64,000 nt of DNA from Camelus bactrianus. Lineage: Eukaryota; Chordata; Mammalia; Artiodactyla; Camelidae. Location: the NCBI RefSeq assembly GCF_048773025.1, contig NC_133541.1:12225412-12289411 (forward strand), in the 5' to 3' direction. The notes beneath the pieces are model-generated. The model was given only the letters and a program-made list of their open reading frames with translations. It had not been told where the DNA came from and searched no databases. The translations under genes were made by a program, and so were the position numbers. Below, one piece after another: positions 26,101-35,806 of the stretch (positions are counted from its first letter, which is position 1; each line of letters opens with the position of its first letter).

Positions 26101-29100
26101 TGACTCTGGAGCCATCTCTTGCTGCCAACGTGGTCTACTTGTGGAAAATACGAGCTCTTCTAGCTTCCCAACCAAATACTGCAGAGTCCTGTGGCACGTT
26201 CATGACCATTAAAATTTACTTTTGAATTTAAAATGTTAATAGTTTTTGGGAGAAGCAGGAGTTAGTGGCTATTCGTAAGGGTTAGTTTCATATTGGCATC
26301 TCTTACTCTCATTCACTTTAACTTAAAAGCACATGTATTTGTAGGGTTTTCTTCCTCACCTGAAGAGTTTGCCCATCTTAGCTGTATACTTGACACTCTG
26401 CTTTATTCTTCATCAGGAGTCAATAAGAATTTGCTGAGTGGATTTATTCTTTTGAAACTCACATGTATTTTTAAGAGGGTAGGAGGGTAAGTTTAGTAAA
26501 CAAATATTCAGGAGAGCCCATAATCTTCCTTGCCTATCTTCACAATCTTCACGTTTGAAGGTTGGCTTGGTGTTTCTGGGTGGTAACAGCTGCTGTAAGC
26601 CCGCTAAGGGGAGGAGTGAGTTTAGCTGCCCCTCACAGCCCCACGCATGCACGTTAGCTCTTCTGTGAGTACTTCTGATCGACTGGTCCTATCTCTTTGC
26701 CTGGGAGGATAGGGGAGTTGAAATTTCCGTTCCATGGCCCCAGAGCTCCTCCTTAGTGCGTTATACTTTTGTTTCTGGTTAGTGGGGGAGAGCTGGTAAG
26801 GAATTTGGGCGGTCTAAAGAGCGCCATCGTTTGAGCTGGAAGCTCGAATGTTGAGCATTGGCACGTGACCCCTGGTCATCTACTTTTGAAAATAAACTTG
26901 TGCTTGTAGTATGGACTTTTACCAGGGACTTACAGGACGAAAGTGTAGTTAATTATGCAACTTTCTTATTATAGTGGGCAGGCTTGGCTGAGCTGAGAAC
27001 TGCTGAAGCAAGACAGATAGCTTGCGATGAACTGTTCACGAATGAAGACGACGAGTATTGCCTCTATGAAGCTGTCAAATTTCTAATGCTAAACAGAGCC
27101 ATTGAACTGTACGATGACAAAGAGAAGGGAAAGGAAGTTCCATTTTTCTCGGTGCTTCTCTTTGCTCGGGATACATCCAGTGACCCTGGACAGCTGCTGA
27201 GGAACCATCTAAACCAGGTGGGACACACTGGTGGCCTTGAACAGGTGAGTTGTACCTTTGGGAGTATATTAGCCCAGAACAGCAGCTTCAACCATCAAAC
27301 GTTATCTCAGGTTTTGTGGGTCAGAAGTTCAGGAGCAGCATAGTTTGCTCCTAGGTGGCTCTGACTCAGGGTCTCAGAAGGTTGCAGTTGAATGTTGTTC
27401 AGGGCTGCAGTCATCTGGGGGCTTGACTGGGGCTGGAGGAGCCACTTCCAACATGGCGCACTCACCTGGCTGTTGGTAGGAGGCCTTGGTTCCTCACTGA
27501 CGGTTAGTGGGAGGGTTCAGTTCCTTGCCATGTGGGGCTTTCCATAGGGCTGCTTGAGAGTCCTCAGAACATGATGGTTGGCTTCTCTCAGAAAGTGATC
27601 CAAGAAGAGAACAAGGAGGAAGCCACAGTGCCTCCCACGATGTAATCTTGGAAGTCACACACCGTCACTTACACCATATTCTGTTTGTTAGAAGCAAGTC
27701 ACTTAATCTTTCCAACACTCAAGTGAGGAGTGCCAAAAAATTGTGAACCTGTTTTACAACTAGCATGGTTCTCTCAGCCTAGGCCTTCTTCTGCAATGTG
27801 GTGGATGGAGTCAGTACCCTTGGCTCCGTTAAGCTACAAATAAGCCAAGTACTTGGAAGAGTCGTCTGAAGGGACTTGTTTAATTGTGGCAGCTGTAGCT
27901 GTGTAGGTAGCATTCTCTAAAAATAGAAATGGAGTCACTTTAGTCAGTAGGGCCCAGCCTGATCTTGGATCTTTTACAGATATGCCAAGTTGGAGTTTTA
28001 CGGAGACCCAATGGAGTACTGTCCTGTGGGCCAGCAGCTGACTCACCACACTTGCACTGTCTGTCTTTGGTGTGTTCATTAAGTTGCCCTGAAAAGCATA
28101 AGCGAGATAGCCAACCACAGAGCGGCAGTAAGGCTCTCCTTCCAGGGGGCTGCCTTCCTGCTTGCCCGACTATCCGTGGTGCTTGCCTTTCCCTGGTACA
28201 TGGGAAAGAGCACAGATAGACAATGGTCAGTGCTGGGTCAGACAGGATTGAAGATAACTATTTTAAAAAATTATCTATATTCATAATACAGGTTACTTAG
28301 GTCTCCTGAACCATAGCAAATACTTTGCAGGAACAAGCCTGGTAGAGCGTGATTTGCATCTTAGACTGAACTTAGTCCTTTCTGAGTCCCCACAAAGTCT
28401 GCTGTAACATTTTTTTAAATAACAGCTTTATTGAAATTAGTATGTTTCATGAAGTGTGTAACCCAGGTTTTTAGTATGTTTACAGAGTTTTGCAGCCATC
28501 ACAAGTCTAATTTTAGACCACTTTGTCTAAAGGAAACCCCATACCTGTTAGAACTCATTCCTCCTTCTCCAGCTTTCTGTTGTTAAAGATTTGCCTATTC
28601 TGGGTGTTTCACATAAATGGAACCTAATTAAGTGGTCTTTCACGACTGGCGTCTCTTACTTGGCCTAAAGTCTTCAAGATTCACCCATGTTACAGTGTGC
28701 ATCAGTGCTTCATTCCTTTTTTTTGACAAATAACATTCCATTGTATGGATATGTCACACTTTATTCAGCCATTTGGGTTGCTGCCACTTTTAGCGATTCT
28801 GAATAATCCTGCTGTGAAATCATGTGCAGGATTTTTGTGTGGACATGTGTTTTCGCTTTTGGGTATAGACCTAGGAGTGGAATTGCTGGGCCATATGGTA
28901 ATTCTTTGTTTAAAATTTTGAGGAACTACCAAACTTTTTTAAAGCAACTGCACTGTTTTACATCCCTACCAGCAAGGTTTCAGAGTCCCATTTCTTCATA
29001 TCCTTACCACACTTTTTAAAAAAGAATTGAGATGAAGTTTATGTAACACAAAATTAACCATTTTAAAGTGTACAGCTCAGTGGCTTTCCGTACATGTACA

Positions 29101-29816
29101 GTGTTGTGTGACCATCACCTGTGTCAAGTTCCAAAACAGTTTCATTGCCCTGAGAGAAAACCTTGTACCTGTGAAGCCGTCACTCCCCGTGATTATCTGT
29201 TTGTGGTTATAGCCATTCTGGTGGGTGGGAAGGGGCGTCTCACTGTGGGTTTGATTTGCATTTCCCTGATAACTTTTCATGTACTTCTTGGCATTTGCAT
29301 ATCCATTTTGGAGAAGTATCTATTCTGTACATGTTCTTTGCCCAATTTTTAAACTGGTTATTTGCTTTTTTGTTGTTGATTTGTAAGAGTTCTTTATGTA
29401 TGCCGGATGCAGGTCCCTTATCCGACATATGATCCCTTCCTGATGGTGTGTTTGTTACCTAACAACCCATGTACAGAGGAGTGGGGCTGGGCCCACGGGG
29501 CGGAAAAAAGGCTGTGGCTTTGCCAGGCTCTGTGCTGCCTGGGATGTCAGGGAGGGAGCGGGTGGTGAGCTGCATCCTTCAGTGGGGCATCCCTCCACAC
29601 ACTTGTTTGCTCCTCCTGCAGGTTGAAATGTTCCTTCTTGCCTACGCGGTGTGCCACACCATCCAGGTGTACCGGCTCTCCAAGTACGGCACTGAGGAGT
29701 TCCTCACCATCTACCCCACCGACCCACCCAGGGACTGGCCAGTGGTGACCCTGATCGCCGAGGATGATCGGCACTACAACATCCCTGTCCGAGTGTGTGA
29801 GGAGACGAGTCTGTGA
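2658..29816 (+). CDS. OTULIN: OTULIN: linear-ubiquitin-specific deubiquitinase (seven coding exons)
   Basis: The seven exons (152, 77, 95, 144, 126, 270 and 195 nt) sum to 1,059 nt, giving 352 residues plus stop, which is the human length. OTULIN is a cytosolic cysteine protease of the OTU family. It hydrolyses only Met1-linked polyubiquitin made by LUBAC (HOIP/HOIL-1/SHARPIN) and so dampens NF-kB signalling and TNF-induced death. Visible key residues are the PUB-interacting motif around D54-M55-Y56 (binds HOIP), W96, catalytic C129 (in GDNYCALRA), D336, H339 and N341 (in DDRHYNIPV), and the C-terminal ETSL, a class I PDZ ligand known to bind SNX27. Positions hit in human OTULIN-related autoinflammation (Y244, L272, G281) carry the normal residues. 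All splice sites are GT-AG and no frame break is seen. The neighbour ANKH converges from the right. Confidence 0.97.
4441..4535. repeat. Old MIR-like interspersed repeat fragment
   Basis: The stretch 'gaattataggcttagagctg' followed by 'cattttacacattaggaaaa' matches the widespread mammalian repeat pattern 'tagagctggaagg ... cattttacagatgaggaaactg'. It is short and heavily diverged. I am not sure whether it is MIR proper or an old DNA element with the same core. Confidence 0.45.
8158..8262. repeat. Old MIR-like interspersed repeat fragment
   Basis: It has the same pattern as the fragment at 4.44 kb: 'agaactaagaattggaagag', then a 'gatgagaaaactgaggccaa' block. This is a typical fossil of the MIR-type 'gatgaggaaactgaggc' core. 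The two copies probably inserted independently in the mammalian ancestor. Confidence 0.5.
8712..8885 (-). repeat. MIR SINE fragment, minus orientation
   Basis: The order of blocks is 'gagtgctaagtaatttg', 'cttttcacaggtgatta', 'ggcactgagaagta' and 'gtcatacatatgggcggtgag'. This is the reverse complement of a MIR consensus (…gagcacttactatgtg … ttttacagatgaggaaa … aaggtcacacagc…). It is diverged, as expected for this age. Confidence 0.5.
10439..10515 (+). CDS. OTULIN: OTULIN coding exon 2 (residues 51-77): HOIP-binding motif
   Basis: This exon encodes (H)[25 protein letters not shown]. It contains the PUB-interacting motif centred on D54-M55-Y56, which docks OTULIN on the PUB domain of HOIP. Phosphorylation of Tyr56 in human OTULIN blocks this docking. 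The acceptor is 'gatttcag|cgaa' and the donor is 'cag|gtatgt'. The following Glu/Lys-rich stretch is the start of a helix leading to the OTU domain. Confidence 0.96.
11360..11820. other. Intronic CpG-rich patch
   Basis: Within otherwise AT-leaning intron 2 this 460-bp stretch has about two dozen CpG dinucleotides by eye and high GC content. A 152-codon plus-strand frame and a 94-codon minus-strand frame cross it, but neither shows domains or a protein-like composition. It could be an intragenic CpG island or enhancer, or an old GC-rich insertion. No function can be assigned. Confidence 0.45.
11860..12800 (-). mobile_element. Old L1 (L1M-type) fragment, minus orientation
   Basis: T-rich plus-strand blocks such as 'ttgtcttctggtttcc', 'tttttgaatctgagaatg', 'catcagttcaggacaag' and 'cagccattatttttctgaat' are the reverse complement of a known old mammalian L1 segment. 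The copy is heavily diverged and lacks any long open frame. The exact subfamily cannot be given by eye. Confidence 0.6.
12835..13045. mobile_element. Ancient non-autonomous DNA transposon, probably hAT group
   Basis: The blocks 'gtggactatggctctccgg', 'cacctgtttctgtaaataaa', 'ttgttggaact', 'ggtaaagttgagtagctgtga' and 'tatttactctctggcccgtt' follow the order of a very common mammalian MER-type element ('…cctgtttttgtaaataaag … tattggaacac … gcagagttgagtagttg … tatttactatctggcccttt…'). The subfamily is uncertain. Confidence 0.6.
14870..15475 (+). repeat. Ancient interspersed repeat, family not identified (copy 1 of 3)
   Basis: Blocks resembling 'aaacaagcccctgccctcaaggagctcat', 'cagtgccaagaagaaaa' and 'atcgctctggctgctgtgtg' occur in the same order as in a very old, abundant mammalian repeat. 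That repeat has the general 'gtccctgccctcatggagctta … cactctggctgctgtgtgga … tccaggagg' layout. Related fragments lie at 57.1 and 62.2 kb. It contains a GT microsatellite at 14,956-14,978. Confidence 0.45.
14956..14979. repeat. (GT)n microsatellite
   Basis: About eleven uninterrupted TG/GT units inside an ancient repeat in OTULIN intron 2. It is a likely polymorphic locus. Confidence 0.85.
15583..15677 (+). CDS. OTULIN: OTULIN coding exon 3 (residues 77-108)
   Basis: This exon encodes (E)[19 protein letters not shown] and [12 protein letters not shown], the start of the OTU domain, including W96, which lies near the ubiquitin-binding surface in the human structure. The acceptor is 'tctttaccag|aa' and the donor is 'aaag|gtatga'. 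The exon ends in phase 0. The last codon is aag (Lys108), where human OTULIN as I recall it has Met. Confidence 0.95.
15678..18712 (+). other. OTULIN: OTULIN intron 3
   Basis: This is a 3.0 kb intron. The only element I recognise is the small Tigger-like transposon at 16.36-16.56 kb. The remaining sequence shows no exon or RNA gene. Confidence 0.85.
16358..16558. mobile_element. Small Tigger/mariner-like DNA transposon with terminal inverted repeats
   Basis: The left end 'cagctgacccttgaacaac' and the right end (plus strand 'gttgttcgaggattgactg') are imperfect inverted repeats of each other. They match the 'cagttgacccttgaacaac' termini of a known mammalian TcMar-Tigger-type non-autonomous family. 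The interior ('…gtagatttttggtgg…', '…cagcacccctaaccc…') fits too. The right end is followed by 'ta', the usual target dinucleotide. At about 200 bp it is an internally deleted copy. Confidence 0.7.
18713..18856 (+). CDS. OTULIN: OTULIN coding exon 4 (residues 109-156): catalytic cysteine
   Basis: This exon encodes [20 protein letters not shown], then C129[10 protein letters not shown] and on to QDPELTL. Cys129 is the nucleophile of the OTU catalytic centre; the preceding GDN forms the usual OTU 'D-G/N-C' neighbourhood. The acceptor is 'cgcccag|ggc' and the donor is 'gctg|gtacgc'. It is in phase 0 at both ends. The 182-codon frame around it is simply this exon extended into both introns. Confidence 0.97.
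18857..25485 (+). other. OTULIN: OTULIN intron 4
   Basis: This is a 6.6 kb intron. An L1 3' end lies at 19.72-20.59 kb. From 20.6 to 25.48 kb I see no recognisable gene, RNA or clear repeat. Small open frames there overlap on both strands and look random. Confidence 0.85.
19718..20590 (-). mobile_element. L1 3' end, minus orientation
   Basis: Plus-strand blocks 'tattccattgtgtgtatat', 'tatccagtcatctgttgatg', 'ggctgcaccaatgtacattc', 'ccaccaacagtgtacgaggg' and 'tgatgtgcatttccctgatg' are the reverse complement of the L1 ORF2 end and 3' UTR. The copy is 5'-truncated and about 870 bp. It is less diverged than the other L1 pieces here, so it probably belongs to a laurasiatherian-era L1. A (TG)n run of about 13 units (20,144-20,170) grew inside it. 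Confidence 0.85.
25486..25611 (+). CDS. OTULIN: OTULIN coding exon 5 (residues 157-198)
   Basis: This exon encodes [20 protein letters not shown] and continues to ESLTLLRKK, the helical arm of the OTU domain. The acceptor is 'tactctag|tta' and the donor is 'aag|gtttgg'. It is in phase 0 at both ends and is nearly identical to the human protein in this stretch (Ser166 and Glu178 are among the few differences from the human sequence as I recall it). Confidence 0.96.
25612..26974 (+). other. OTULIN: OTULIN intron 5
   Basis: This is a 1.4 kb intron with one MIR fragment and nothing else recognisable. Confidence 0.85.
25925..26065 (-). repeat. MIR SINE fragment, minus orientation
   Basis: The order 'tttgtgccaggctgtcc', 'gtgttaatttagttctc', 'gtggttgtcctcattttac' and 'agctggggagattaagc' is the reverse complement of the MIR 3' half and core. 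It is diverged. Confidence 0.6.
26975..27244 (+). CDS. OTULIN: OTULIN coding exon 6 (residues 199-288)
   Basis: This largest coding exon runs from [20 protein letters not shown] through [33 protein letters not shown] and [17 protein letters not shown]. It carries Y244, L272 and G281, all normal here; these are changed in human OTULIN-related autoinflammatory syndrome. It forms much of the proximal-ubiquitin binding side. The acceptor is 'tattatag|tgg' and the donor is 'cag|gtgagt'. It is in phase 0. Confidence 0.97.
27262..27700 (-). mobile_element. LTR-type fossil, probably ERVL-MaLR, minus orientation
   Basis: The blocks 'gggtcagaagttcaggag', 'gctgcagtcatctgggggct', 'tccatagggctgcttgag' and 'ttctgtttgttagaagcaag' follow a common old mammalian LTR in reverse complement. 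I place it in the MaLR group with moderate confidence; another ERVL-related LTR is possible. It is an ancient solo LTR, diverged and broken. Confidence 0.5.
28405..29460 (-). mobile_element. L1 3' end, minus orientation, split by another L1 piece
   Basis: 'aacagctttattgaaattag', 'ttccattgtatggatatg', 'cctaggagtggaattgctgg', 'gggtttgatttgcatttccc' and 'gtaagagttctttatgtatg' follow the reverse-complement L1 3' UTR and ORF2 end in order. Continuity breaks at about 29,015 and resumes at about 29,205 ('ggttatagccattctggtgg'), with a second L1 3' end in between. Confidence 0.85.
29015..29204 (-). mobile_element. Nested L1 3'-end fragment inside the L1 at 28.4-29.5 kb
   Basis: 'aattgagatgaagtttatgt', 'ccattttaaagtgtacagct' and 'ctcagtggctttccgtacat' repeat the L1 3'-terminal block already present at 28.42-28.6 kb. 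They interrupt the host L1 between 'cttaccacac' and 'atagccattctg'. A short 5'-truncated L1 inserted into an older one, in the same orientation, explains this best. Confidence 0.6.
29622..29816 (+). CDS. OTULIN: OTULIN coding exon 7 (residues 289-352): catalytic His/Asn and PDZ ligand
   Basis: This exon encodes [20 protein letters not shown] through [19 protein letters not shown] and [15 protein letters not shown], ending in tga at 29,814-29,816. His339 and Asn341 complete the catalytic triad with Cys129; Asp336 precedes them. The terminal ETSL is the PDZ ligand bound by SNX27 in human. The acceptor is 'cctcctgcag|gtt'. Confidence 0.97.
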   Translation, partial: VEMFLLAYAVCHTIQVYRLSKYGTEEFLTIYPTDPPRDWPVVTLIAEDDRHYNIPVRVCEETSL

Positions 29817-32745
29817 GACACACTCAGACGGCCCGGCAATGCGGCCAAGGTGCGCGGGCAGCTCCTCGGCTTGGGCCTCGGGCCTGCGGGTCCCTGAGAA
29901 TGACCTCACAGGACACTTGGGCCCTGAGAGCCAAGCTGGACTGGGATTTCTGAAGAGTAGCTTTTAATAATAAGAATTAACTAAGTTTTCCCCCTCATCT
30001 GTGATGCAGTATGTTTCAGTGGAGAACTTCAGAGCACACCTGTTGAAAGGTGCAGACTGCATCTCCGTAAAACAAACACTTTTGTATCAGAGGAGACTCA
30101 TTTTGGAGAGGAATTTGTTCTTTATATCTCAAATCAAAAGCCTCTCTAATAGTAAGCTGGCTTTCAAATTTTTTTTTTTTAAAGATAGTAGTTGTTTGTT
30201 GTTTTGGTGGTAACGGGTCTGTGCCGTGCCCTTCTTCCTGTGCAGGCTCCTCACGTGGTAGAATTCTGGGCCAGTCATAACATCCTCCGATAGTCTCACT
30301 GAAAGCGGTTTGGATTTACATATTGAAGCTATTCTAAGTGGATTATCTAATAGAAGATTAAGAATTGGGTCCAAAAGTGAGTTATTTCAAGGCTGGAGAA
30401 GTTGCTGCTGGAGGAGGCAGTGGCACCAGGAAATCCTTGCTCTGCAGGAACATGACAGGCGCCTGAGGTGGCGGACACACCGGGTCTGGTGGCTGGTGAG
30501 GCGGTGCGTGGTTGGTGGGCCGGTGCTGCTTGTGGTTGGTTGATCTCTAGAGTCGGGGGCTGTTCGTTATTCTCCAGTTCCACAGGGTCACCACTTTATA
30601 GTCAGAACAGGGCTCAGATCCACCTGCTTTTCTAGAGGAAGCCAAGGCCAGATGACTCAGGCACTCACCTGCGTTCAGAGATGGCGGTGAGCTGGATCCA
30701 GGTCTTTCTGTGCCCTGTTTTTTTGAGCGTGCTTTTGTTGCCAAATTCATGTAACTCATCTGCCGGCAGGGGATGAGTAACAGCAGAGTGCCTAAGGTTT
30801 TTCATGAGTAAGTTTAAACAGAAGCATGTCCTCAAACCAAGTGCAAAAGCATGGCTGAGCTGTGTCTGCCCTATTTGGTTTGGGAGGCCTGGGGGAGGCA
30901 GCATTCCCAGGCGAGAGTGACTGCCTGCATGGTCATGAGCTAGGGTGGTGCCGGGGAGTGGGGCAGGGCAGCTGAGCTGAGCATGCTCTGCACTGGGGCC
31001 TGAATCGTCCAGTGGGGCATGGACTGCAGACACTGTTCCCAGGAACCAGACAGGTCACTCTTCAGGACTGTATCAGCAGCACCTGAACTGGCTCAGTATT
31101 TGTGGAGGTGATGTTACCCTGAAAGTACCGAGTTTTATCTTATAATAATTAAAATCTTCATTTGGTCCAATTTAATATAGTTTATAAGCTATCTGATCTG
31201 TTTTTTGCCCCCAGAGGGGCAAACCTTTTGTGCAAATGTAAGTTTTGCTTTCACTTAAAAATTAAAACTCTTGGTTGAGAAAACTCAGAGGACACATAAA
31301 ACTATGCAGGCTGTTACGCTAGTATTTTTCCCGTTACCTCATCAATAATAGTCACCACATCTTGGTAGGTACTTACTCATTAGAGTGTTTGGATCAAATT
31401 TTGCTCTAAATGTGTGTGAATGTGTTACAGAGGCTTTGTTTTTTTTACTGTGAAATGCAGTGGTGCCTGAAATAAAGAGGCACCCAGAAGCCAAATGAAA
31501 GTAATAATAATGACTTCTTGTTGACTTTGATGCTTCACTTTATGTAACTTCATTTTTATGTAACTTACAACAGGAAATGCCTTCCATTCATTCTTGAACT
31601 TTTTAAAAGCATAGCTTCAAATTTTTAGGTTGTATAAGGCAGTAGGGGTCTGTGTCCATCCAGCCGTTGGTTCATAACCACTGTTGAATTTAATAATACC
31701 AATGATCATCTGTCTTTGCATTTTGAGAAGGTTCCTTTCTATCCCAGAGTTTATTACAAGTGTTCAGCAGTTTGGACCCTTTGGTCTTGGCAGAAAGGTA
31801 ATGTCTGCCTTACGCAGGCTTGATTTAGACCTTTGAGTTCATTTAAGGTACATTAAGCCTAAAAGAATTTCCCTGCAACAAGTTCCATGGAATTAACACC
31901 ACTTCTTCAGAACTTTTTCTGGTTTCCCTCCTCACCTGCTGAGCTACTTCTGTGTTTACAGCATCCACTGATCTCACTCACACCCGGAACAGCGACAGCG
32001 GCGGCTGAGCACAAGAGGCCCGCGCGTGGTCTGTCACTCATGATCTAGGCTCGGTGGCATTGGATCTGAAATGTCGGTTCCTCTTGCTTGGAAGGCAGCA
32101 CATCTGAAAATGGTTTAAATGCACAGACCAGGATCCAGCCTGCTCTCTTCGTATGGCCGCTGATACTTTGTGCTGTTGTGTGTGCAGTTAGTGATGGGTG
32201 AAAGTTTCCTTTGATTGTGGAAAACAGACCACTGCCTTTGTAGCCTTCTATTATTCTTTTTTCCTCCAATTCTGGAGCTTATCAGGTAAAAGCTCAGGCC
32301 ACGTGAATCTAACACCTCTGTCAGAAAACACCTTTGTAGGTTTCTGCGTGCTTGTTTTGGTGATTGTTTGTCTGTTTTCCGAGGCTGTGTTATTCCTCTT
32401 GCGCTCTTCACTCCAAGGTGCTGTTTTACCCAAGAGTCCATGGTCTGCTTTTTGAAGAGCTTCCAGATAATGACGGTCGGGTGCTGTCTTGCCTTTGGTG
32501 ACCTGGCACTCCTACCATCGCACCTGGAGACAGGACTCAGACCGACTTTCTGGCTTTGTCTTCTTTTTGGTGTTAAAATAAAGTTTGATTGCTTTCTCTT
32601 TCTTAAGCAAGGCTTTGCAGAGACACTCCCCCTTTGAAAGCGAGAAAGTATTTTCCTAAGTATAAACCTCCAGGGAATCTTACTTGTAGGCATACATAAA
32701 AATACATAAATGCCTTTTTAAAAAGTTCTGTGACTACTTAAAAAC

Positions 32746-32751
32746 AATAAA
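32746..32751 (+). terminator. OTULIN: Candidate OTULIN polyadenylation signal
   Basis: The canonical AATAAA is followed about 15-50 nt later by a GT-rich stretch ('atgtgtgtgaggtgctgag', 'tgtatgtgtaag'), the usual downstream element. It is chosen on motif only. Confidence 0.4.
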
Positions 32752-34308
32752 AAGGAAGCCCTCAATGTGTGTGAGGTGCTGAGTCTGACATGTATGTGTA
32801 AGTTGTAGAATCCCCAGAGTTGAGCAAAGGCAGGGCCCAAGTTCAAGTAATTTTAAAATCACCTGAGGAACCGTAAGAAGTGAACTGAAGAAGGAATTGA
32901 TTTTAGATTAAAAATGCCTTTTAGAAACAAAGCAACAGATGCCTGACAGACCTCCTTGGCTTAAGTTATAAAAGGCTAAAAATTTGAACCAATGGAAGGA
33001 CTTCTGTGTGTGTGGCTACAAATTCCTTTTTCTAAAGTTTAGGTCCCCTGTTGAACAGAAGTAGAATATGTAATGCTTGACTCTTGGGAAACCACCTTGG
33101 TGATCTCTTCTGAGAGGCTGGGGAGACCAGGGAGCTAGGGCTGAGTTAGGTAGTGAGAAAAGACACAGGCAACTGATGGTTAATACTTGTGTGATCCAGT
33201 TACTAACTTGGAGCCATGGAAAGCACAAAACTAAAGTGGTTTGGCTGCCCCTGCCCGGGTAGCAGTAGCAATAGGAAGAAAGTAGGCTCGGCCGTGACTA
33301 GAAGTGGGTGTGTGTGTATGAACGTGTCTGCTCGCTGGTGTGCAGTTACACCGTGACACTCTGTTGTGTGCCAGGCCTCACAGCCTGAGACCCAGTCACA
33401 TTTGGGAGGGTGGTGGGAGCTGTCCCATTTGCAGTTTTTTTCATTGTAAATTGAAATTTATTACTGGGACTGGTGGGATGGGTTAGTAGGTATTACTAAA
33501 CTGTACAGAGTGGTCATTAAGCCTGGAAATAATAGGTTAATTGTATTGAAGTATCATAGCGATAAACCATTTATTATGTTCTCTCTGTTCCCAAGCCTTA
33601 TGGCCACCTGTATATTTCAATATTTTGTAAGCTCATGAATAGCTCATTAATAGTAAGGGAGAGCATTGACTAGAGTTTTATCTCATTCTTGTCGATTCCT
33701 TGGGTGTAGGTGTGGGTCAGGAATGAAGTCGCCAGAACACAGGTCATCCAGGGAAAGGATACAGGACTGGAAATAACCACAGCCTTGGCAGTCGTTTTCC
33801 CGGTAACCGGGGGTGGTTGAGCTTAATTCTGAGCTTCAGAATAATTTTTTGTACTTAATTTTAATAGCTTTTATGTAATGAAAAAATGCCTTGATTTATA
33901 TTCTCATAAATGGTGCTAAAATATGGTACCCATTACAGGAGCCAGAGCAATGCATGGTAATGTGGGAATTTTGAGGACTTTGATATGGGAACAAAGCCAA
34001 AATGAATGTATTTAATGAACTCCCTTCCCGTTTTCATTGTCTGTAGAAATGTTTTGGTACCGTTACCTGCATCTTAGCAGCTTCTGACTCTCTTGTGAAT
34101 TGGGAGAGGATGATGACCCACCTTCTACCTGTGGTAGTGGTGTCCCCTCCCTGTCGGCCGGGCTGTGAAGGGAGGACAGCTGGGAACATGGTGTGAACCT
34201 GGCCCGCTCGTCTTGGCTTGTTTAGCAGAGTGTCCTGTTTACACTGTAAAATGTCAGCATTTGTCAAAAACTTCGCCTACTCTGCAAACCGTGCCCCCAG
34301 GGCTCCTG

Positions 34309-34365
34309 TCAGTTTGGGGTCTTGCTTCCCACCTGCACCCTTGGCCGGACACCTGGCCCCAGGGT
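34309..34365 (+). repeat. Local duplicate segment A1 (partner at 35,807)
   Basis: 'cagtttggggtcttgcttcc' followed by 'cacctgcacccttggccgga' recurs almost exactly at 35,807-35,862 in the same orientation. There are two base changes across about 42 bp, and similarity fades on both sides. I do not recognise it as a known interspersed repeat. Confidence 0.7.
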
Positions 34366-34502
34366 GTGAGTTCCCTGGGTGAGGTGTTGAATCTTCGTCT
34401 TCATGGTCAGAGGCAGAGCCAACTCAGGTTTTGCTGTTGGTCACCTACAGCAAACCCAGCCGCTGAGGACTGTAAAAATAATAACTAAAAATAAACTGAG
34501 AA

Positions 34503-34508
34503 AATAAA
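34503..34508 (+). terminator. OTULIN: Candidate OTULIN distal polyadenylation signal
   Basis: Two AATAAA hexamers lie 13 bp apart (34,490 and 34,503), followed by 'tggttgtgttgctctgg' within about 20 nt. This is a good poly(A) site configuration. Whether it belongs to OTULIN cannot be told from sequence alone. Confidence 0.4.
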
Positions 34509-35806
34509 AGCTCAGAAGCCTGGTTGTGTTGCTCTGGTTAAATGCCTGACTTTGAGGACTTGGGAGATTTTGGTTCAGTGCATTAACTTGCCAGCACCCC
34601 CAAGACAGGCCTATGATGGTGTTGGACCCACTTAAAGTGATCCCCCCAAATTAGGTGTGTGGTTCTGGGCTTGGGTCTGAATTCAGTAGCAGTCCCGTCA
34701 CTGGCTGCTCACCACTCGGATGAGCTCGGGCCAGTCACTCCGCTTCCTGACAACTCAGTCCTCGTCTCCACCACCAGCTGTCCCCAGTGGGAGTCAGGGT
34801 GGGGGCGAAGTGAGACACCAGCACATAACAAGGCTTCGAGGAAGATCCTTTGGGCCTGCAAAGTGGGGCTGCGGCTATGGTCCACACCAGCCTTGCCGTG
34901 TGCTTGCTGAGGAGAGGCCCGCGGTGTACACAGTGCTCCCAAGTGTTCGAGAACCAACCAGACTATGGAAGCGCCCCCAGAAGTGTGATAGCATTGCATA
35001 TGAATCAGACTGCCCCTGAAAGATGTTAATGACCTGGAGAAGGAGGAGACAGTGGGCTTTCAAAGGTATTCTTGGGGTTAGGGCAAGAAGTTTGAGCCAA
35101 CAGTGAGCTGCCCTCCTGTGAGTCAAAGAACTGAGTCTCGGCAAAATGGGGCTGGGCTTCTGAAAACCCCCCTGCTGACGGGCCAGGCATCCAGAGGGCA
35201 GCGCTGGGCTGGTGGCGGGCAGCCGAGGGATGACCTGTGCTAGCCAGCCGCAGTGAGCTGGTGCCTGCCTTCATGGCCTTGTTGGACTGGGTGAATAAAC
35301 AAAATGTCTGCTACAAATACACTTGCCCATCGTCTTGTCTGCACTCGGTGCTCTCCTCAGTTCCCAGGGCAGCGTTTCTGGCATTTCTCCTCCATGGTGA
35401 GTCTAGAGGAAGCCAGGGACCCCGGCTGTGGGTCCTCAGGAAGCCCTTAGGATCAAATGATCAAGAAAAGACAAGCCATGTTACATGTGTGTAAATGAGA
35501 CTGTTTATACAGTACATTCCCACCTCCCATCGCTGCCTTGCTGGAAATCTGAGCGTTTTTTTCTGTGGGTTCTCTCAGTTGTTTGTCTTCCCTCCTCACT
35601 CCTACCCCTGTCTCGTCTGGGCTCTGTGTGAGTGGCCTGGTAATGACCTTCTGACCTGCTGGGTCTGGTGGGTTCATTCCAGACTTTGAGCCCCCAGCAC
35701 AGCCCTGGGGACAAAGCCGATTCGGCCCTTGGGCGGAAGAGCCTGGGGTGGCGCTCCCCGCGAGCTCCCTAGGGCTGAGTGAGGATTTTTTTTTGCTCTT
35801 CCCTCC

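Larger units (their letters stand above)
27245..29621 (+). other. OTULIN: OTULIN intron 6
   Basis: This 2.4 kb intron is largely filled by an LTR-type fossil beginning within about 20 bp of the exon 6 donor and by nested L1 fragments. No further exon is visible. Confidence 0.85.
29817..34530 (+). other. OTULIN: OTULIN 3' UTR (extent uncertain)
   Basis: Sequence after the stop codon has no coding exon on the plus strand and must include the OTULIN 3' UTR. Several AATAAA hexamers could end it (31,471; 32,746; 34,490 and 34,503; 35,294). The two followed by GT-rich sequence, at 32,746 and 34,503, look best. I set the right limit after the latter as a working guess. A 192-codon minus-strand frame at 32.1-32.7 kb has no recognisable domain. 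Confidence 0.4.

Noticed and set aside
32115-32693. 192-codon minus-strand frame downstream of OTULIN
   Set aside because: Long for moderate GC, and Lys/Arg/Ser-rich, but no domain is recognised. It is antisense to the probable OTULIN 3' UTR. I keep it only as a possibility needing conservation evidence.
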